Of a stretch of DNA of 6,328 bases, positions 1 to 6,328 are shown in pieces. Position 1 is the stretch's first letter. Each line of letters starts with the position of its first letter. The position numbers were made by a program, and so were the translations under genes. The notes beneath the pieces were generated by a model that ran no database searches, had not been told where the DNA came from, and was given only the letters and a program-made list of their open reading frames with translations. Source of the DNA: an uncultured Prevotella sp. (GTDB lineage: Bacteria > Bacteroidota > Bacteroidia > Bacteroidales > Bacteroidaceae); assembly GCA_937916075.1 (NCBI GenBank), contig CALGHW010000257.1:1-6328 (forward strand). The letters are read 5' to 3'.

Positions 1-1734
1 ACGCTGTCGGCCTTTGCCACCGTGTTCCACGCCTTGTATATGGCCGGTGGAACCAACGATATAGGAACCTTGCGCAACATCAAGGTGTTCCGTAACAACC
101 GCCTGGTGTCGGTCGTAGATATCTATGACTATATGCTCAACGGCAAGCTGTCGGGCAACGTGCGCTTGGCCGACAATGACGTGATTGTGGTGGGACCTTA
201 CGACTGTCTGGTCAATATCACCGGAAAGGTGAAGCGCCCCATGTGGTATGAGATGAAGAAAAACGAGAGTTTGGGCTCTGTGCTGAAGTATGCCGGCGGA
301 TTCACCGGTGACGCTTACACCAAGTCGGTGCGTGTGGTCAGAAAGACTGGTCGTGAATATTCCGTGTACAATATCGACGAGTTCGACATGAGCTCGTTCC
401 ACATCAGCGACGAGGATTCCGTGGTGGTCGACTCCGTCCTGCCGCGCTTCTCCAACATGGTGGAGGTGAAGGGCGCCGTGTTCCGTCCGGGCATGTACCA
501 AGTGGGCGGACAGATTAACAGCGTGCGCACGCTGCTTGAGCATGCTGAGGGCCTGAAGGAAGAGGCTTTCACTGCCCACACCGTGATGCACCGTATGAGG
601 GAAGACCGCACGTTGGAGGTGATACCTGTAGATGTGGAAGGCATCCTGTCGGGCAAGGTGGCCGACGTGGCCCTGCAGCCCAACGATGTGCTCTTCATCC
701 CCACCAAGCAGGAGATGATGGAGAAGCAGACCATCACGATACACGGAGAGGTAAACTATCCGGGCATCTATAGATATGCCGCCAACGAGACGCTGGAGGA
801 CTTTGTGCTTCAGGCCGGTGGATTGAAGAACTCGGCCTCAACGGTGAAGGTCGACGTGGCCCGCCGTGTGAACGACCCCAAGGCTGTGGCCAGCGACAGC
901 CTGATAGCCCGCACTTACACCTTCGCCCTGAAGGACGGTTTCGTCATCGACGGCACCCCCGGTTTTACCCTGATGCCGTTTGACGAGGTGTATGTGAGAA
1001 AGAGCCCCGGTTATTCCACCCAGCAGAATGTCACGGTGGACGGTGAGGTGATGTTCAGCGGAACTTACACTCTGCCCAAGAAGGACACCCGCCTGAGCGA
1101 TGTCATCCGCTATGCCGGCGGACTCAATGACCGGGCCTATGCCGCCGGCGCCACTCTGGTGCGCCGCATCAACGAGAGTGAGCGCAAACGTCTGGAAGCC
1201 GCCAAGCGCATGGCTCTGGAACAGTATGAGACGGTGGCCGCCGAGGAGGCCGCCCGCACAGGCCAGAAAATAGACCTGTCGAACAGCGAGCGCCTCCGCA
1301 AGTTCCAGATAGAGGAGACTTACTCGGTGGGTATCGAACTGGACAAGGCTCTGGCCCATCCCGGCAGCTCACAGGATATCGTGCTCCGTGAGGGCGACCG
1401 CATCGTGGTGCCGCAATACACCAGCACGGTGAAGGTGAACGGTGAGGTGATGTATCCCAACACCGTGGGCTATGTGAAAGGCAAGCGCGCCAGCTACTAT
1501 ATCGACCAGGCCGGTGGCTTCAGCAACAAGGCCAAGAAGCGTCAGACCTACATTATCTATATGAACGGTACGGTGGCCAAGCTGTCGCACAGCGCCAAGC
1601 CGATGCCCGGTTGCGAGATTGTGGTGCCGGCTAAGGCCACCACGAAGATGAGCATTGCCGAGACCATGACCATCGGAACCTCCGTGGCCTCTATCGCCAC
1701 GATGATTGCCACGTTGGCCAATATCCTGAAGTAA
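1..1734 (+). CDS. Multi-SLBB polysaccharide export protein, 5'-truncated
   Basis: This is the C-terminal 577 residues of a Wza-related protein that takes part in moving capsule or exopolysaccharide through the envelope. The frame is open from base 1 and the residues before the GTG at base 22 (TLSAFATVFHALYMAGG) already fit an SLBB domain, so that GTG is not the true start. Six SLBB-like units can be traced: a partial one from base 1, then units starting near bases 205, 454, 727, 1024 and 1423, most showing a V.G.V..P..Y pattern followed by an A(G/E)G turn. The fifth is longer because of a charged, helix-like insertion (about bases 1174-1320). The last 27 residues form a hydrophobic helix, probably a membrane anchor. 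Long multi-SLBB proteins of this kind are typical of Bacteroidales polysaccharide loci, beside shorter Wza lipoproteins. No polysaccharide export (Poly_export) domain is visible; it would lie upstream. Family call is firm; exact placement in the envelope is inferred. Confidence 0.93.
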   Translation, partial: TLSAFATVFHALYMAGGTNDIGTLRNIKVFRNNRLVSVVDIYDYMLNGKLSGNVRLADNDVIVVGPYDCLVNITGKVKRPMWYEMKKNESLGSVLKYAGGFTGDAYTKSVRVVRKTGREYSVYNIDEFDMSSFHISDEDSVVVDSVLPRFSNMVEVKGAVFRPGMYQVGGQINSVRTLLEHAEGLKEEAFTAHTVMHRMREDRTLEVIPVDVEGILSGKVADVALQPNDVLFIPTKQEMMEKQTITIHGEVNYPGIYRYAANETLEDFVLQAGGLKNSASTVKVDVARRVNDPKAVASDSLIARTYTFALKDGFVIDGTPGFTLMPFDEVYVRKSPGYSTQQNVTVDGEVMFSGTYTLPKKDTRLSDVIRYAGGLNDRAYAAGATLVRRINESERKRLEAAKRMALEQYETVAAEEAARTGQKIDLSNSERLRKFQIEETYSVGIELDKALAHPGSSQDIVLREGDRIVVPQYTSTVKVNGEVMYPNTVGYVKGKRASYYIDQAGGFSNKAKKRQTYIIYMNGTVAKLSHSAKPMPGCEIVVPAKATTKMSIAETMTIGTSVASIATMIATLANILK

Positions 1735-1747
1735 AGATAAAGTGTGA

Positions 1748-1800
1748 CTCTCTCTTCCGATACCAGAGCAGTGGTCAATAATCTGGCTCTGGAGAGGGAG
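1748..1800 (+). other. Imperfect long hairpin downstream of the export gene
   Basis: CCAGAGC at 1763-1769 pairs perfectly with GCTCTGG at 1786-1792 around a 16-base loop. Below a 7-base one-sided bulge (1756-1762), CTCTCTCT at 1748-1755 can pair with AGAGGGAG at 1793-1800 with one G-T wobble. The structure begins 13 bases after the export gene stop. There is no T-tract after it, so it is not a canonical intrinsic terminator. It could be an RNA-stabilising or processing element between genes, a weak terminator, or chance, since the outer arm is a simple CT repeat. The pairing is seen directly; the function is unknown. Confidence 0.4.
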
Positions 1801-1973
1801 AAGCCCTGCCTCTCTTCATGTCTTTAGGGTAAGATGATGTGGATTGGCGAAGAAACAAAGATAAAGCATGTCATGTATTTGAAAACTTCTTCCTTTTTCT
1901 TGGGATAAGAAGGCGAGGAGAGGATAGTTGTCAGAGAAACAAGAGAAGGATAATAATAGGTAATTTAAATTCT

Positions 1974-1985
1974 AAGGACAAGGAA
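1974..1985 (+). promoter_or_regulatory. Purine-rich ribosome-binding region deciding the CotH-like start
   Basis: The purine-rich stretch AAGGACAAGGAA lies immediately before the ATG at 1986 and follows a very AT-rich run (about 1951-1972). Bacteroidota often initiate at AT-rich, weakly structured leaders with little Shine-Dalgarno dependence, and both traits are here. Together with the signal peptide that begins right at this ATG, it favours 1986 over the upstream in-frame GTG at 1839. Confidence 0.45.
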
Positions 1986-3443
1986 ATGAATCGAAATTTG
2001 ATAATAAAAAAACTGGCCATGTCCCTATTCATGGCATGGGGAGCGACCGAAGGTTGGGCAACGAGTGACGGATATCCGAAATCCGTCTTGCTACTCAATA
2101 TAGTGACAACCGACAGCGTGATGCCGTCAGCTACGGTGGTGTATCCGCCGGAGGGGTGCTTGGGGGTGACCATCCAGAGTGACTATGTGCCTGGCCGGAT
2201 GACGGCCTTCCTGAATGGAGACACCGTTTATGATACAGGTGCGTATCAAGAGAAAGAGTCGGGTATGCGCATCAAGATAAGAGGCAACTCCACGGGCGCA
2301 TTTAACGAGCAGCACCCCTATAAAATCAAGTTGTCCAAGAAGGCGGATTTGATGGCGTTTGGGAAAGACTATAAGAACAAAAACTGGGCGTTGATGAACT
2401 ATCGTGCTTGGGACTCTGCCATGAAAAACGAGGAAAGCTGCCTTCTTACCCTGGTGGGGCTTGCTGTGTGCAGGGCGATGGAGATGCCATGGACTCCGAA
2501 AACGCGGTTGGCCAATCTCGTTATGAACGGAAAGTATCAGGGACTCTACTATCTCATAGAGACGGTGGAGCAGGGCGAGTCAAGAATCAATGTGGATGAC
2601 ACGGGCTATGTCATAGAGAACGACGCCTACTGGTGGAAAGAGGGTACAACTTATTTCAAGACCAGCTATCAGTTGCCCACAATGGGCTATACTTTCAAGT
2701 ATCCGGATGCCGACGAGATAACTCCAGAAATCATGGCGGCCATCCGTGACGATATGGAACGGACGGAGGCGGCCGTGTATACACTGCACGGCGCATCGGA
2801 TAGGGTAGACTACGAGTCGTTTGCCCGCTGGGTGCTTATTCATGACATCTTGGGGTCTTCGGATTCGGCTGGCTCAAACATGTATCTCTACAAGAAGCGC
2901 ATGGACGATGGCGATTCCACCAAGTTGCAGATGGCCACACCGTGGGACTTTGACTCGTCGTTCATGATGCCAGACAGTGCCTGGAGCAATGTGCATCGGC
3001 AGGATGTGTTTTATTATCCATGGCTGTTTCAGGACAAGGAGTTCGTCAAGACATATAAGAGAATATACGAGGAGAGAAAAGACTCCATCTGTCCTTATGT
3101 GGAGAACAGTCTGGCCACATTGAAGGCGGATTATGGCGATGCGATAGCGCAGAGCGTGTCGCTTCATAGGGAGGTATATCCCACACAATGCGTCAACACG
3201 CTCGATGAGGAGATTGAAGATGTCATGGCCCATCTGCATGTGCGGATGGAGGCGCTGGATACGCGGATGGAGGCGTATGACGAAGCAGCTGATATAGAGC
3301 GGATTACCCCTGTTAAGGCGGTGCCGCAAAGACGGATTGACAGTTCCGGACGGGATGTCACAGGCATCCGTGAAAACTGTCTGCCTCCCGGTCTGTATAT
3401 CGAAAAATATGCTGACGGGAGTGTTCGCAAGGTGCTCCGGTGA
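1986..3443 (+). CDS. Secreted CotH-kinase-like protein
   Basis: Predicted 485-residue exported protein of the CotH family (CotH kinase, PF08757), atypical kinases first known from Bacillus spore-coat CotH. Residues 1-25 look like a signal peptide: basic start, core AMSLFMAWGA, likely cut after GWA. Family motifs in order are IKIRGNST (96-103), PYKIKLSKK (111-119), NWALMNYRAWDSAMKNE (133-149), NGKYQGLYYLIETVEQG (181-197), GYVIEND (207-213), GSSDSAGSNMYLYKK (290-304) and TPWDFDSSF (318-326); the aspartates at 293, 321 and 323 are candidates for nucleotide/metal-binding or catalytic residues. A helical region follows, then a tail (about 449-485) with SSGRDVTG and LPPGLYI, resembling short Bacteroidota C-terminal sorting or surface domains. 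The ATG at 1986 was chosen because the 49-residue extension to GTG 1839 is basic, low in complexity and would bury the signal peptide. It stands between export and chain-length genes. The phosphorylation target, protein or glycan, is unknown. Confidence 0.85.
   Translation: MNRNLIIKKLAMSLFMAWGATEGWATSDGYPKSVLLLNIVTTDSVMPSATVVYPPEGCLGVTIQSDYVPGRMTAFLNGDTVYDTGAYQEKESGMRIKIRGNSTGAFNEQHPYKIKLSKKADLMAFGKDYKNKNWALMNYRAWDSAMKNEESCLLTLVGLAVCRAMEMPWTPKTRLANLVMNGKYQGLYYLIETVEQGESRINVDDTGYVIENDAYWWKEGTTYFKTSYQLPTMGYTFKYPDADEITPEIMAAIRDDMERTEAAVYTLHGASDRVDYESFARWVLIHDILGSSDSAGSNMYLYKKRMDDGDSTKLQMATPWDFDSSFMMPDSAWSNVHRQDVFYYPWLFQDKEFVKTYKRIYEERKDSICPYVENSLATLKADYGDAIAQSVSLHREVYPTQCVNTLDEEIEDVMAHLHVRMEALDTRMEAYDEAADIERITPVKAVPQRRIDSSGRDVTGIRENCLPPGLYIEKYADGSVRKVLR
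3242..3275 (+). repeat. Short in-frame direct repeat, two heptads in the CotH-like gene
   Basis: GCGGATGGAGGCG occurs at 3242-3254 and again at 3263-3275, exactly 21 bases apart. In protein it gives RMEALDT followed by RMEAYDE (residues 420-433), a duplicated heptad in a predicted helical stretch between the kinase-like core and the C-terminal tail. It probably arose by a small local duplication and may extend a coiled coil. Confidence 0.5.
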
Positions 3444-3496
3444 GGACAACTTGCGGCATAAGACGAGAAGAATTATTTAATCAATAGAGTCTTTTT

Positions 3497-4609
3497 ATGA
3501 TGACTGAAGAAACAAATAATATTGAGAAGACAGAAAATGGCGGGACGGGCAATCAAAAAATGTCCGCCCCGGCCATGACCCAGGAAAAAGAGGAAGTGCT
3601 GGACCTGGGGGCTATTTTGAAGAAGTTATGGAAATATCGCAGACTGTACTATATCGTGCTGCCTGTGGTGCTCGTATTGTCGAGCGTTCACATTCTCACC
3701 TTCCCCCGTTATTACACGACCGGCACCTCGCTGGCTCCAGAGCTCGACCAGCCGTCGATGGGCGGTAGTCTCAGTTCTTTGGCTTCCTCGTTTGGCTTTG
3801 ACCTGTCAGACCTTCAGAGCTCAGACGCCATCACTCCCTTGTTGTATCCCGACTTGATGGACGACAACAAGTTTGTGGCGGATATGTTCAAGATACGTGT
3901 GCGCACCTCGAAGGACACGATCAATACGGACTATTACACCTATTTGACCAAGTATCAGAAGCATGGTTGGACCGACGGGGTGCGTGATGCGCTGAAAAGG
4001 ATGTTCTCTTCAGAGAAGAAAGACTCGAGAGTAGGCACCGACAAGTTTAATCCCTACCTGTTGTCGCGCGACGACGACCAGGTGGTGAAAGCCATCCGCA
4101 GTGATGTCAAGATCAGTGTGGACAAGAAGACGGGTGTCATCTCCATCTCGGCCACAGCCCAGGACCCGTTGGTCAGCAAAATACTGGCTGACTCCGTGAC
4201 AGCCCGACTGCAGCGGTTTATCATCAAGTATCGTACCAGCAAGGCCCAGAAGGAGGCCGACCATTACAAGCAGCTGATGAACGACGCCTTGCGGGCTTAT
4301 GAGAAGGTGCGCCAGAAGTATGCGGCTTATTCTGACGCCAATACCGAGGTGATGCTCGAGAGTGTCAAGTCACAACTGGAAGACATGGAAAACGACATGC
4401 AGCTGAAGTACAATCAGTATACGACGCTCAACACCCAGTATCAGGCGTCGATGGCGAAGGTGCTGGAGCGCACGCCTGTCTTCACCATCTTGAAAGGTGC
4501 GGACGCTCCCGTGAAGCCTTCAGGCCCCAAGCGTGTCATCTTTGTGTTTGTCATGACATTCATGGCCTTCCTGTTTACATCGCTCTATGCCTATTTCTGC
4601 AAAGAATAA
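3497..4609 (+). CDS. Wzz-type polysaccharide chain-length determinant
   Basis: A 370-residue inner-membrane polysaccharide co-polymerase that would control the length of the polymer made by the Wzy-like protein encoded next. Residues 1-45 are a polar cytoplasmic arm. A first membrane segment lies at about 51-68 (YYIVLPVVLVLSSVHILTF) and a second at about 347-367. Between them is a periplasmic domain with a long helical, coiled-coil-like section at about 225-325 (KEADHYKQLMNDALRAYEK and onward). The proline-containing stretch APVKPSGPKR just before the second segment is the usual Wzz signature. The protein ends soon after it (YAYFCKE), so there is no fused BY-kinase domain as in Wzc. Two in-frame ATGs (3497, 3500) are possible starts; the leader is AT-rich without a clear Shine-Dalgarno site. 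The gene begins 53 bases after the CotH-like stop with no evident promoter or terminator, so co-transcription is likely. Confidence 0.9.
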   Translation: MMTEETNNIEKTENGGTGNQKMSAPAMTQEKEEVLDLGAILKKLWKYRRLYYIVLPVVLVLSSVHILTFPRYYTTGTSLAPELDQPSMGGSLSSLASSFGFDLSDLQSSDAITPLLYPDLMDDNKFVADMFKIRVRTSKDTINTDYYTYLTKYQKHGWTDGVRDALKRMFSSEKKDSRVGTDKFNPYLLSRDDDQVVKAIRSDVKISVDKKTGVISISATAQDPLVSKILADSVTARLQRFIIKYRTSKAQKEADHYKQLMNDALRAYEKVRQKYAAYSDANTEVMLESVKSQLEDMENDMQLKYNQYTTLNTQYQASMAKVLERTPVFTILKGADAPVKPSGPKRVIFVFVMTFMAFLFTSLYAYFCKE

Positions 4610-4656
4610 GGTGCGGGTTTTCATTGATTATTCATACCAAATAGAAAAGAAGACAA

Positions 4657-5706
4657 ATGCTTGTAGGACTCTTTGTCATTTTCGCCACACTCATCTTCCT
4701 CGCTTTTTTCGAGGAGTATCTTGGTAGGTATAAGTGGATGGCGTATATTCTGGTAGGAATCGTGCTGGTGGTATACGCCGGCGCGCGTCCTATCGGTTTC
4801 GACCGAGACTCACCCAACTATGAGATGATGTTCATGAATCCCGACGCCAAGGAGTCTGTCATCAGTGTCGAGCCTTCCTTTCTGTGGATTTCCAAGATAT
4901 GCAGCCTGTTGGTTCAGGATGTGCGTCCGGTACTGGTGATGTATGCCATCTTGGGCGTCACCTTGAAGCTGTATGCCATTAAGCGGTATACGCCCCTGTT
5001 TTTCTTGCCTCTGGTCATCTATTTCGGCAATTTCTACTACTTGCATGAGCTGACCCAGATCAGAGCCGGTATCGCATCGGCTTTCTTCCTGCTGGCCGTT
5101 CCTTTTATGGCCGACAAGAAGAAACTGGCAGCCTTGGGCTTGATTCTGCTGGCCTGCTTGTTTCATTATTCGGCTTTGTCCTTGTTGCCGTTGCTTTTCC
5201 TGGACAACTCCCCGATGGGGCGTGTCAAGAAAATCATAGTGGCCCTGGTTGTCCCCCTGTGTTTCGTGTTGTATTTCCTCGGACTTGACATGCTGACCAC
5301 CGTGCCTATTCCTTATGTGACAGACAAGGTGGAGGCCTACAAGGCCATGAGTGAGTATGGGCCTGTGGAGAAAAATTCCATTCTCAATCCCTTCCCGCTC
5401 ATGAAGATGGCCGTGTTGCTGTATTTCCTGTATTTCTCTGATACGATAGCCAAATATGTGCCTTATATCCATATCCTTGTCAAGATACTGGCTTGCTCAC
5501 TGTTTGTTTATTTCGCCTTTTCTTCCATCACGATTGTCAGTACCCGAATCTCTGAGCTCTACGGCATCATAGAGATTGTGGCCTATCCCTGCATCGTGTT
5601 TACGATAAAGCCGCGATTTGTGGGCAAGCTGCTGGTTTGTATCATCGCCATCATCGAGATGGTGTTCAACTCGATTGTTTGGGACTTTTTTGATTTTGAT
5701 GTATGA
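4657..5706 (+). CDS. EpsG-family membrane protein, probable Wzy-like polymerase
   Basis: A 349-residue, very hydrophobic protein with roughly ten to eleven predicted membrane segments (about 2-18, 28-42, 90-106, 112-127, 136-151, 155-182, 191-208, 249-262, 270-290, 303-317, 321-339). It fits the EpsG family (PF14897), whose members are thought to polymerise lipid-linked repeat units on the outer face of the inner membrane. Family-like features are ARPIGFDRDSPNY (43-55) after the second segment, EPSF (72-75), QIRAGIASAF (134-143) and FHYSAL (169-174); the arginines and the histidine in these are the likely functional residues. The largest loop between segments, about 209-248, may be periplasmic. 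The start follows a purine-rich AGAAAAGAAGAC stretch. The gene begins 47 bases after the Wzz gene, and its stop overlaps the flippase start. Polymerases of this kind are too divergent for the sugar linkage to be predicted. Confidence 0.85.
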   Translation: MLVGLFVIFATLIFLAFFEEYLGRYKWMAYILVGIVLVVYAGARPIGFDRDSPNYEMMFMNPDAKESVISVEPSFLWISKICSLLVQDVRPVLVMYAILGVTLKLYAIKRYTPLFFLPLVIYFGNFYYLHELTQIRAGIASAFFLLAVPFMADKKKLAALGLILLACLFHYSALSLLPLLFLDNSPMGRVKKIIVALVVPLCFVLYFLGLDMLTTVPIPYVTDKVEAYKAMSEYGPVEKNSILNPFPLMKMAVLLYFLYFSDTIAKYVPYIHILVKILACSLFVYFAFSSITIVSTRISELYGIIEIVAYPCIVFTIKPRFVGKLLVCIIAIIEMVFNSIVWDFFDFDV

Positions 5707-6328
5707 TGGCTCTGACAGCAATATTGAAGCGCATATCGGGAGGGGGCGACCGCTCGTCGCTCATCCGGAAAAACATCCTGCTGTCCTTTTTGGTCAAGGG
5801 ATGGTCGGTCGTGGTGCAGCTGTTGCTGGTGCCGCTTACCTTGGCGTGTCTCGGCGTCTATGAGAATGGCGTCTGGCTTACCGTCAGTTCTGTGCTCCTG
5901 TGGATTGACAATCTGGACGTTGGCCTGGGCAACGGTTTGAGGAATCAGTTGGCCACCTGTCTTGCCGAGAACAATATACCCAGGGCCCGCGAGATGGTGT
6001 CTTCCACGGTGGCCATGCTCACGGTCATCATCGTCCCTGTGTGCGTGCTGCTGGTGGCTTGCGAGTGGTGGGGCGACGTCTACGGGCTGTTTAATGTGGA
6101 TGCGGGTAGGGTGGACAACCTGACCACGGTCCTTGTTGTGGCCACCATCTTGGTATGTTCCACCTTTATCCTGAAATTCCTGGGCAATTTCTATATGGGT
6201 CTGCAGCTTCCGGCGGTCAACAATGCCATCGTGACCGGCGGCAACACGCTGGCCCTGGTGGGCACGTGTCTGATTTATCTCAGCGGCAGTCACTCGCTGC
6301 TGCTGGTGGCTGTAGCCAATACGGCGGG
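5703..6328 (+). CDS. Wzx-type polysaccharide flippase, 3'-truncated
   Basis: The first 208 residues of a multi-pass membrane protein of the polysaccharide-transporter/MATE-like superfamily, which would flip undecaprenyl-linked repeat units to the periplasmic side for the EpsG-like polymerase. The frame is open from the ATG at 5703 to the window end. After a short basic arm it reads IRKNILLSFLVKGWSVVVQL (21-40) and VPLTLACLGVYENGVWLT (43-60), then a loop with LDVGLGNGLRNQLA (71-84), a pattern characteristic of Bacteroidota Wzx proteins. Hydrophobic segments lie at about 24-50, 55-69, 101-120, 140-160 and 180-203. Its ATG overlaps the preceding stop as ATGA (5703-5706), suggesting translational coupling; a second in-frame ATG at 5706 is an alternative start. 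About half the usual length of such proteins is present. The family call is confident; the substrate is unknown. Confidence 0.88.
   Translation, partial: MMALTAILKRISGGGDRSSLIRKNILLSFLVKGWSVVVQLLLVPLTLACLGVYENGVWLTVSSVLLWIDNLDVGLGNGLRNQLATCLAENNIPRAREMVSSTVAMLTVIIVPVCVLLVACEWWGDVYGLFNVDAGRVDNLTTVLVVATILVCSTFILKFLGNFYMGLQLPAVNNAIVTGGNTLALVGTCLIYLSGSHSLLLVAVANTA

Noticed and set aside
22..24. GTG at base 22 as the start of the export protein
   Set aside because: The frame is open to base 1 and the upstream residues already match the SLBB fold pattern; the true start is outside the window.
838..1359. Minus-strand open frame of 173 codons inside the export gene
   Set aside because: It is antisense to conserved SLBB coding sequence, is low in recognisable content, and is explained by the codon bias of the GC-rich plus-strand gene.
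1748..1800. Hairpin as a canonical intrinsic terminator
   Set aside because: No T-tract follows the stem and the outer arm is a simple CT/AG run interrupted by a 7-base bulge.
1834..1908. 24-codon ORF as a confirmed gene
   Set aside because: It is too short to judge from one sequence; the AGGG before it is suggestive but there is no conservation evidence, so it is kept only as part of the leader observation.
1839..1985. In-frame 49-residue N-terminal extension of the CotH-like protein from GTG 1839
   Set aside because: It is basic, shows no family resemblance, lies in the AT-rich leader, and would place the clear signal peptide 50 residues inside the protein. The ATG at 1986 with purine-rich upstream sequence is the better start.
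4810..5472. Minus-strand open frame of 220 codons inside the polymerase gene
   Set aside because: Its H/Q-rich translation is the usual mirror of a hydrophobic membrane-protein gene; no domain or start signal supports it.
5618..5863. Plus-strand open frame of 81 codons across the polymerase-flippase junction
   Set aside because: It is in another frame from both real genes and shows no domain.
5583..6293. Minus-strand open frame of 236 codons at the right end
   Set aside because: It lies antisense to the end of the polymerase gene and the truncated flippase, which has convincing family motifs; its H/Q/D-rich translation is a mirror artefact.
1..6328. CRISPR arrays, tRNA or rRNA genes, insertion sequences
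   Set aside because: No regularly spaced repeats, no tRNA- or rRNA-like stretches, and no transposase or terminal inverted repeats were seen; coding genes occupy nearly the whole window.

Overview
The window looks like part of a cell-surface polysaccharide (capsule or exopolysaccharide) locus from a Gram-negative Bacteroidota, most likely a Bacteroidales of the Prevotella/Bacteroides type. The clues are a long multi-SLBB export protein of the kind found in that group, a CotH-like secreted protein with a C-terminal tail resembling Bacteroidota sorting domains, start codons preceded by AT-rich sequence rather than strong Shine-Dalgarno sites, and a moderately GC-rich composition. The assignment is by family resemblance only; no species can be named. 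All five genes are on the plus strand.

Layout: (1) bases 1-1734 hold the 3' part of a large SLBB-domain polysaccharide export protein; its start lies outside the window. (2) Bases 1735-1985 are a 251-base gap with an imperfect long hairpin and an AT-rich stretch before the next gene. (3) Bases 1986-3443 encode a predicted secreted CotH-kinase-like protein with a signal peptide. (4) Bases 3497-4609 encode a Wzz-type chain-length determinant with two membrane segments and no kinase domain. (5) Bases 4657-5706 encode an EpsG-family (Wzy-like) multi-pass membrane protein, the likely polymerase. (6) Bases 5703-6328 are the 5' part of a Wzx-type flippase whose start overlaps the polymerase stop as ATGA; it runs off the window end.

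Read together, this is the membrane machinery of a Wzx/Wzy-dependent pathway: the flippase moves lipid-linked repeat units across the inner membrane, the EpsG-like protein polymerises them in the periplasm, the Wzz protein sets chain length, and the SLBB protein takes part in export. No glycosyltransferase is visible in the window. The odd member is the CotH-like gene, which sits between export and chain-length genes, has its own long leader, looks lower in GC than the export gene, and has predicted extracytoplasmic location. It is the best candidate here for something not well described: a secreted protein- or glycan-modifying kinase tied to polysaccharide assembly. That role is inference.
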